Source of the DNA: Apostichopus japonicus
Taxonomy: Eukaryota > Echinodermata > Holothuroidea > Aspidochirotida > Stichopodidae
Assembly (NCBI RefSeq): GCF_037975245.1
Contig: NC_092577.1
Location: 3,925,501-3,989,500, forward strand
DNA length: 64,000 nucleotides
Reading direction: 5' to 3'
Positions 60,601-64,000 of the stretch are shown here, one piece after another. The notes under the pieces are model-generated. The model worked only from the letters and a program-made list of their open reading frames with translations. It was not told the origin of the DNA and ran no database searches. Every line of letters starts with the position of its first letter. Within the stretch, counting starts at the first letter, position 1. Position numbers and translations under genes: made by a program.

Positions 60601-63305
60601 ACGACGTAATACATGGCCGAATAATACCGAACATTCACGAAGTGAATTAAGCGTGAGATCTAATAATAGATTGAATCTGCTATGTGCTTTTGTCGACATT
60701 TCGGACTTAGCAGTTTTTCATTTATTTTCAGGGGTGTGTTATGTTGATAGATTCTTTACTTTCAAATCAATTAAGTATCTTCTGAATGACTTTGTAGATG
60801 GTTTTGTGCAATAATGTTTAACTTCTGTCCCGGGACTTCTATATCTGCAACAAGTACCGTGTGATAAAGGATGTTTTATTCACTCAGAGATTTGATATTA
60901 GGGGGGTGCACTATTGGAATGATGAAAACTTGATTCGACAGGGGGATCATATAAGAGAGTTACTTCAAGCTAGGGACTATGGGTGTGACTTTTTAACGAG
61001 AGTAGAATTGACACCATACTTGAATATATATGTACAAATTGATAACCGTCTAGTGTGGAAATTCTATATCACTGTATGTCACAGTAATCACCCTGTACTT
61101 GCACTATGCACCTGCTTTTTTGTAAATAGTATCCACTCAAAAGGGGCAAACTGATTTCTTTGTCTGAAACTGATTTCGTTGTCTAATCTAAGTTTGTTTT
61201 CTAGTCTAAGTTTGGCAAACTTATTTCGTTGTCTAATCTAAGTTTGTTGTTGCCTAAACTAAAGTTGTTGCTGCTGTTTTACCATGCTGTTGCTCAAACT
61301 CACGTTGATGTCTAAAATTCCGTTGTCTAAACTTACGTCGTTGTCCAAACTTACGTTAAACTTAGCGACGAAATAAGTTTTCCCTATTCGCGTTCCATAG
61401 CCTACCAGTGGGAGCTATCGCTCCCCTGTGCACAAATTCCCTCTGCAATCAGGTTTCTAGGGTGGAAGGTGATGATATGCCTTAGAAATGTCTGGTTCAC
61501 GGCTAACCTAAGACCTCACACTGTACAGACGTTTAATAGCCCTAGTGTCAACGCATACGGTTTTACCCTTTACGTGCCATTAGTTGTTAAATATATGGAA
61601 TTTAAATGGCTTATGTCAGCAAATTTATGACAAGTTTTAACCTAAGGATAATTTTCTCAATTTCAGGAATTATGCAACGTTATAAGTATCATAACCACAA
61701 CCGTAACTGCTTTTTTTTTTTTACATTTTTTTTTTGTTACAATTTGTTTTTTTTTCCTTTTTGTGTTTGTTATAATTTCTTTTTGCAACAGATTGTGGTA
61801 GGAATATCGGCCGGGAGGATGTTTACGATAAGATTACGATTACGTCACCAGGATACCCGGCACCTTATGGCCCTCTTATGGAATGTTTCTGGTTGATCGA
61901 TATCCCATTCGGGGGTAACATTAGGTTGAAATTTGATTACCTCGGTCTAGAGACCCACTTAGACACCCTCACGATTGGTAACGGTACCAACCCTAACAAA
62001 AAGAAATCGGAGGTGATGACATACACTGGCTTTGACACTCCACCCGTCTACGAAGGGCTTTTTCACCAAATGTGGATCAAATTTAATTCCGATCTGATCA
62101 ACCAATATGGCGGTTTCAGCTTAACGATTGAGCCACGCCCATATACGAGTGAGTTGACTTCGTCGTCGTAAGGCAATTGTATAACCATGACGACATCCTG
62201 GCAGCAAAACTAACTGGGGATGCACCGGTTATTCGGTCCGGCTGAATACTGAGCAATCATCCGGTTCCGGTTCCGGTCGGATATTTTTCAAACTCCAGCC
62301 GGATCTTTTTCAAAATCTGGCCGGATCTTTTTCAAAATCTGGCCTGAATTATTCCTTAATTAAAAAGGTGTTGGTATTAACTGAAATCAATGTAAACTAT
62401 TTCCAAAAATTAATAAAAACATTCAAAGTAAGGAAAATTAACATGTTTAATTTAATTTTCTCAATGGTCTGACCCACTGTTTCTTAAGATCAACCAAAAT
62501 AATACAACTATCATACTTGTACTTCTTATTAATGACTTTCTTGTGTGTAATGAAAAAATCCGGTTCCGGCCGGATTTTATCCGGCCGGATTTCATGTACT
62601 ATCCGGCAAAATCCAAAAATTTGGATCCGGTGCATCCCTAAAACTAACGAGTGGTTCGTGTGCCCATTATTTTTGTTAAATCAATAATTTATATCAATAT
62701 ATTATCTAGGCACCCCTGAATAAGCCTATGGAAAACTATAAAATACTTGTTATATGCCGATATTAGGGTTATATGATAAAAATGAATTCATGAATATATA
62801 ACAAAAATGATTTATCAATAGCGGATCTTGGGGTCTTATTAACATCAGTGGTAAAACAATGAAAGACAACGTCACCAATTATTACGCAACGTACTCATGC
62901 AAACACATGTCAATGCATTGACTCTACAACAGAAGAACAGAACAGATTTGCAGATTGGAGCTAGGCAAATGCTTTTTTTTGGGGGGGAGGGGGCTTTTAT
63001 TACTCTTTAGTGACTTTTTGTTGTGCTGGTAGATCCTTAATCATTTAGAAACAATAACAATACATTGATGGTTTAACTAATGTTTTCCTCTTTTGTCAAA
63101 AGGTTTTCAACTGATAGGATTTATAAGCCCAAACTGTACGGTAGGCTATCTTATAATGATATTATTTATATAATATTTAAAAAATATTTTTATTCTAAAT
63201 ATTTGTTCCAGCTTGTGGAGGAGAACTTCACGTACCAAACGGAGGTTCCCTTGCTCTTGCTTCACCAAACTACCCTGACACATATCCTCCTAATGTAATT
63301 TGCCG
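45043..63305 (+). CDS. Multi-CUB extracellular protein with LDLa-like module (11 exons seen, both ends incomplete)
   Basis: Eleven plus-strand exons with AG/GT borders join in one frame. Order: N-terminal segment with RTKR dibasic site; a divergent LDL-receptor class A-like module; CUB1 (one exon); short linker; CUB2 (two exons); CUB3 (two exons); basic linker [19 protein letters not shown]4 (one exon); start of CUB5. Each CUB shows CGG or CGx at its start, SP(G/N)(F/Y)P, a mid-domain C then W, and a G-F near its end. CUB modules bind proteins or sugars outside the cell, often through calcium. CUB1, 2 and 4 keep the acidic residues of the calcium site; CUB3 seems to lack the last one. The usual second disulfide is absent in all. 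No membrane segment or catalytic domain is visible, so I cannot name the family more closely. Confidence 0.92.
45765..46022. repeat. Compound (TA)n/(GATATA)n microsatellite just upstream of exon B
   Basis: About 250 bases of TA dinucleotides interrupted by GATATA. The array ends about 70 bases before the exon B acceptor. Long Ile/Tyr frames across it are artefacts. Confidence 0.95.
46095..46334 (+). CDS. CUB gene exon B (LDLa-like module)
   Basis: Encodes cysteines spaced as in LDL-receptor class A repeats: [12 protein letters not shown], then [15 protein letters not shown], then a final C before ID. The usual calcium-binding D-x-SDE is replaced by a Lys/Arg-rich stretch, so the fold is divergent and calcium binding doubtful. 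A Ser/Glu/Lys-rich tail with two more cysteines leads to PPR and CUB1. Acceptor TCTGGTTTTAG, donor GTAAGTGC, phases 1 to 1. Confidence 0.85.
46450..46510 (-). repeat. tRNA-like SINE head or tRNA pseudogene
   Basis: On the minus strand an A-box-like CCCAGTGGATTAGAGC is followed about 30 bases later by a B-box-like GGGTTCGAATTC. The anticodon arm cannot form a normal 5-bp stem with a 7-base loop, so it is not a working tRNA. It lies in the intron after exon B, on the opposite strand. Confidence 0.5.
47019..47387 (+). CDS. CUB gene exon C (CUB1, complete domain)
   Basis: A whole CUB domain in one class 1-1 exon: [25 protein letters not shown], the calcium-site region [14 protein letters not shown], and [20 protein letters not shown]. 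Acceptor GTTTCCTCCAG, donor GTAAGTTA. Only one cysteine (HKCDP) lies in the second half, so the second canonical disulfide cannot form within the domain. Confidence 0.95.
47664..47945. mobile_element. hAT-type non-autonomous transposon, 282 bases, in CUB gene intron
   Basis: The ends CAAGCGCGTAGCC and (inward) CAGGCGCGTAGCC form inverted repeats with one mismatch, flanked by a perfect 8-base duplication CTTGGGAT (47656-47663 and 47946-47953). A module at about 47787-47891 matches the one in the 23731 element. It lies between exons C and D. Confidence 0.92.
48089..48133 (+). CDS. CUB gene exon D (linker)
   Basis: A 45-base class 1-1 exon encoding [14 protein letters not shown] between CUB1 and CUB2. 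Acceptor TTGTTTTACAG, donor GTAAGTTA. It is skippable without frame change. Confidence 0.85.
48277..48312 (+). repeat. (TTA)n microsatellite
   Basis: About twelve TTA units in the intron between exons D and E. Confidence 0.95.
48410..48503 (+). mobile_element. 3' end of a non-LTR retrotransposon, second copy
   Basis: GGGAGTCTCCTA pairs with TAGGAGACTTC around an inner AGTCTT/AAGACT stem. The sequence continues with TTGTACACAATTGGCAAATA and an (AAAT)n tail. Plan and tail match 17605-17701 in the same orientation. Confidence 0.65.
49315..49326 (+). repeat. Isolated foldback-end motif GGAACGCCAAAA
   Basis: The context TGGAACGCCAAAATGG, then AATACATTTGTTT, parallels the foldback end beyond the 12-mer itself (there: GGG, CAATGTATTTTG). 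This suggests a true relative, though no arm follows. Confidence 0.5.
49617..49990 (+). repeat. Minisatellite, 29-base unit (CACATCACCTCAGTTTCAGT...)
   Basis: About 13 units of CACATCACCTCAGTTTCAGT plus TTATTTCTC vary in length by one to three bases (TTATTCTC, TATATTTCTC, TTAATTCTC). The variants recur in the same order, showing a higher-order unit of about five repeats duplicated once. It sits in the intron before exon E; the open frame across it is not a gene. Confidence 0.93.
50483..50649 (+). CDS. CUB gene exon E (CUB2, first half)
   Basis: Encodes [20 protein letters not shown], then YECDWII and [14 protein letters not shown], stopping just before the DxLxIGSG strand. Acceptor CATTTTTCAG, donor GTAAGTGT, phase 0 at the 3' end. 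Confidence 0.93.
51522..51635. repeat. Perfect 19-base inverted repeat around a (TA)n core
   Basis: GGATGACTAACCGCATTGT at 51522-51540 and its exact reverse complement at 51617-51635 enclose a TATA-rich centre of 76 bases. This could form a hairpin or cruciform and resembles a tiny inverted-repeat element. It is in the intron between exons E and F. Confidence 0.88.
52800..53100 (+). repeat. Pair of diverged foldback-end-like segments
   Basis: AAGGAACGCCAAACAGATCA near 52821 and AAGGGACGCCATACAGCTCA near 52990 lie in the same orientation, each followed by a similar AT-rich stretch with GATGAT/GATAAT and AGATAT motifs. They look like an old tandem duplication related to the GGAACGCC family. 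Confidence 0.45.
53415..53809. mobile_element. hAT-type non-autonomous transposon, 395 bases, in CUB gene intron
   Basis: The inverted ends CAGTGGCGGAGC and (inward) CAGTGGCGGAGCG are flanked by a perfect 8-base duplication AAATGGGG (53407-53414 and 53810-53817). Two long G runs lie near the right end. The internal module at 53473-53572 is the reverse complement of the one in the 23731 and 47664 elements. It lies between exons E and F. Confidence 0.93.
54045..54206 (+). pseudogene. Decayed duplicate of a half-CUB exon
   Basis: Translates as [20 protein letters not shown] and so on to RFELLPD and a stop, against [20 protein letters not shown] in exon F. The first 39 bases align at about three quarters identity. 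Where exon F has the acceptor GTGCAG, this copy has TTGCAA, so the AG is lost. The later part resembles half-CUB sequences but drifts and has no donor. It is best read as a dead tandem exon copy. Confidence 0.7.
54395..54578 (+). CDS. CUB gene exon F (CUB2, second half)
   Basis: Begins [20 protein letters not shown] and ends with [19 protein letters not shown] and YDYPLN. The Asp pair before the G-F motif can complete the calcium site with the Glu of exon E. Acceptor TATCGTGCAG, donor GTAATTCA. A decayed relative of this exon lies 350 bases upstream. Confidence 0.93.
55070..55280 (+). CDS. CUB gene exon G (CUB3, first part)
   Basis: Encodes [40 protein letters not shown], and [17 protein letters not shown]. 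Acceptor ACTTTGTTTAG, donor GTAAGGAA. It splits a Trp codon (phase 2). NIS is a possible N-glycosylation site. Confidence 0.93.
55545..55650 (+). repeat. Short array of ATGTCGCCCTCT units
   Basis: Three to four units of ATGTCGCCCTCT or ATGTCACCCACT, spaced about 36 bases, in the intron between exons G and H. Confidence 0.7.
55660..57060. other. CUB gene intron without recognised element
   Basis: The remainder of the intron between exons G and H. It holds a C run near 56166 and a (GGGGGA)n-like stretch near 56812-56842. Open frames over these are low-complexity. Confidence 0.45.
57083..57237 (+). CDS. CUB gene exon H (CUB3, second part)
   Basis: Encodes [20 protein letters not shown], then [20 protein letters not shown] and FDSNLY. 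Where other CUBs have an Asp before the final G-F, this one has [10 protein letters not shown], so the calcium site is probably lost. Acceptor ATTCCAAAG, donor GTAAGTTA. Confidence 0.93.
57530..59975 (+). repeat. Satellite-like array, nominal unit about 400 bases, in CUB gene intron
   Basis: GGTTGATATTTTGGGACAAG recurs near 57793, 58451, 58747 and 59146. Each unit also has GAGGTCACCAAAGGTCAATT, a GATAACTTGAGAACGAA block and GACCTCTGGTGACCTT. One unit is internally shortened. A (GT)n tract leads in at about 57566-57599. A flank with ATAACTCAACAAGGGA and GTGGGTGGCCCATAGT appears at both ends (57620 and 59700). AGGTCA direct repeats are frequent. Confidence 0.9.
60123..60170 (+). CDS. CUB gene exon I (basic linker)
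   Basis: A 48-base class 1-1 exon encoding [16 protein letters not shown]. The dense positive charge could bind glycosaminoglycans or be a protease-sensitive hinge (inference). Acceptor CAACCCCACAG, donor GTATTTCT. Confidence 0.82.
60535..60567 (-). repeat. Inverted repeat, left partner (with 61405-61439)
   Basis: Read on the minus strand: CTAGTGGGGGCTATCGCTAC, CCTGTGCAAATTT. The partner at 61405-61439 reads CCAGTGGGAGCTATCGCTCC on the plus strand. Together they enclose about 840 bases holding a LINE-like fragment and a foldback-like arm. Confidence 0.6.
60811..61154 (+). pseudogene. Possible LINE reverse-transcriptase C-terminal fragment
   Basis: The open frame from about 60823 to 61154 reads [20 protein letters not shown], then [20 protein letters not shown] and [13 protein letters not shown]. 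The pattern (a W-x-D-E-N turn, then a helix and a D/N-F-L-x-Y-like motif) recalls the C-terminal part of LINE polymerases. The match is by impression only and could be wrong. Confidence 0.3.
61150..61400 (-). mobile_element. Single arm of a foldback-like element
   Basis: On the minus strand it starts TATGGAACGCGAATAGGGAA, matching the 17979 element end at most positions. About ten units of AGACAACGNNNTNAGTTT-type 18-base repeats follow. The arm has diverged unit sequence but the same layout: end motif, then short units with GACAAC. No opposite arm was found. Confidence 0.65.
61792..62148 (+). CDS. CUB gene exon J (CUB4, complete domain)
   Basis: A complete CUB in one class 1-1 exon: [47 protein letters not shown] and [18 protein letters not shown]. 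The calcium-site residues Glu, Asp and Asp are present. Acceptor TTTTTGCAACAG, donor GTGAGTTG. Confidence 0.95.
62215..62640. mobile_element. hAT-type non-autonomous transposon, 426 bases, in CUB gene intron
   Basis: The ends TGGGGATGCACCGG and (inward) TAGGGATGCACCGG differ at one position. The perfect 8-base duplication AAACTAAC lies at 62207-62214 and 62641-62648. TAGGGATGCACCG is a common hAT terminus. Repeated CCGGTTCCGG and CCGGCCGGAT motifs fill both subterminal parts. It lies between exons J and K. Confidence 0.93.
63212..63305 (+). CDS. CUB gene exon K (CUB5, first part)
   Basis: Encodes [20 protein letters not shown] and ends PPNVICR in phase 2 at donor GTGAGTAC. The rest of CUB5 must lie beyond the window, because 63306-64000 holds no matching exon. 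Confidence 0.92.
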
Positions 63306-64000
63306 GTGAGTACCTTTCGGGGTTTGGGTTAAGTGGGGCGGGGGGGGGTGGGGCCGGCACATGGTCAGACTTAAACTTTTGGGCCCCTATATAGCCGTGT
63401 GTAAACAAAGGTATGCATTTTGCTTTTTTTTTAATATAAATGTATATGTATACAATAGTTTGTGCAATGTGCGTTACAAGAAATAATTTCTCTTTTTTTC
63501 ATATTTATGAGTAAGTTGCTATTACGTTATAATTAGGAAGTTAATATAGAACAAGTCAGTTTTTCTTAGGTAACCCCCCCCCCCCCCCTCCTCCATCAGG
63601 GTCCCTTGGCTCTCCTTAATTTAGGGCCCCGTGTGTCCAGGTCCGGTCCCGGGCAAATCTGGTCCAATGATAAATTCAGTCTTTAGACTTTCCCTTTCTT
63701 TTCTTGATGACATTAACACATATTCTTTTTAATAAAAAAAAACGTTTAATCGTATAACGCTATAGTACCTACACCCTACAATTGTTAACGAAACACTGCC
63801 CCAAGTGCGGGCCTTCTTAAAATGTGTGTTTATCTTACGACCACAGAGTAGTTCTTTTACAAAGAATAATATCAAGTGATTTTATAACCTATGCTCTTAA
63901 AGGGTCACGAAAAGACCCCCACAAAATCTGAATACTTTGTCTCTACGGCGATTGAAATACCTCTTTATGATTAACGCCAATACTTGGTATAACAAAAACA
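63306..64000. other. CUB gene intron, cut by window end
   Basis: Contains a G run near 63343, a T-rich tract and a C run near 63576. No exon completing CUB5 is present. Confidence 0.7.

Overview
This is eukaryotic DNA, most likely from a marine deuterostome invertebrate and probably an echinoderm. Genes are split by GT-AG introns of about 0.4-4 kb. Introns and spacers are packed with small DNA transposons, minisatellites and long G or C runs. There is a large inverted-repeat element built like the TU/foldback transposons of sea urchins. The host call is inference from style; no species-specific marker gene was recognised.

Left end, minus strand (1-12015): eleven exons that join in frame encode the first about 758 residues of a HECT-type ubiquitin-ligase-like protein of the G2E3-like invertebrate/fish group. 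In order it has a basic N-terminal region, a CxxC...CxxC zinc-ribbon-like motif, a UBX-like (ubiquitin-fold) segment, an acidic and then Ser/Pro-rich linker, and the HECT-like region. The C-terminus, including any catalytic cysteine, lies beyond the left edge.

Middle (about 12-45 kb): a 33 kb spacer with no gene I can defend. It holds a 2.16 kb foldback element at 17979-20134, two hAT-type elements with complete ends (23731-24522 and 25557-25907, the second with a paralogous empty site), a 256 bp element with 31 bp inverted repeats and a 9 bp target duplication (35467-35722), a TTTAAACG-palindrome element, LINE remnants and several tandem arrays. A possible signal-peptide exon sits at 15640-15721.

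Right end, plus strand (45043 to beyond 64000): eleven phase-compatible exons encode part of a secreted or cell-surface protein. They give an N-terminal segment with a dibasic site, a divergent LDL-receptor-class-A-like module and at least five CUB domains separated by short linkers. The signal-peptide exon was not identified and the gene runs off the right edge. Its introns carry three hAT-type elements with perfect 8 bp target duplications, a decayed extra half-CUB exon, a 29 bp minisatellite, and a roughly 400 bp satellite rich in AGGTCA direct repeats.

The two genes are divergently arranged (head to head) and I see no sign that they work together. Most of what is unusual here is in the mobile DNA.
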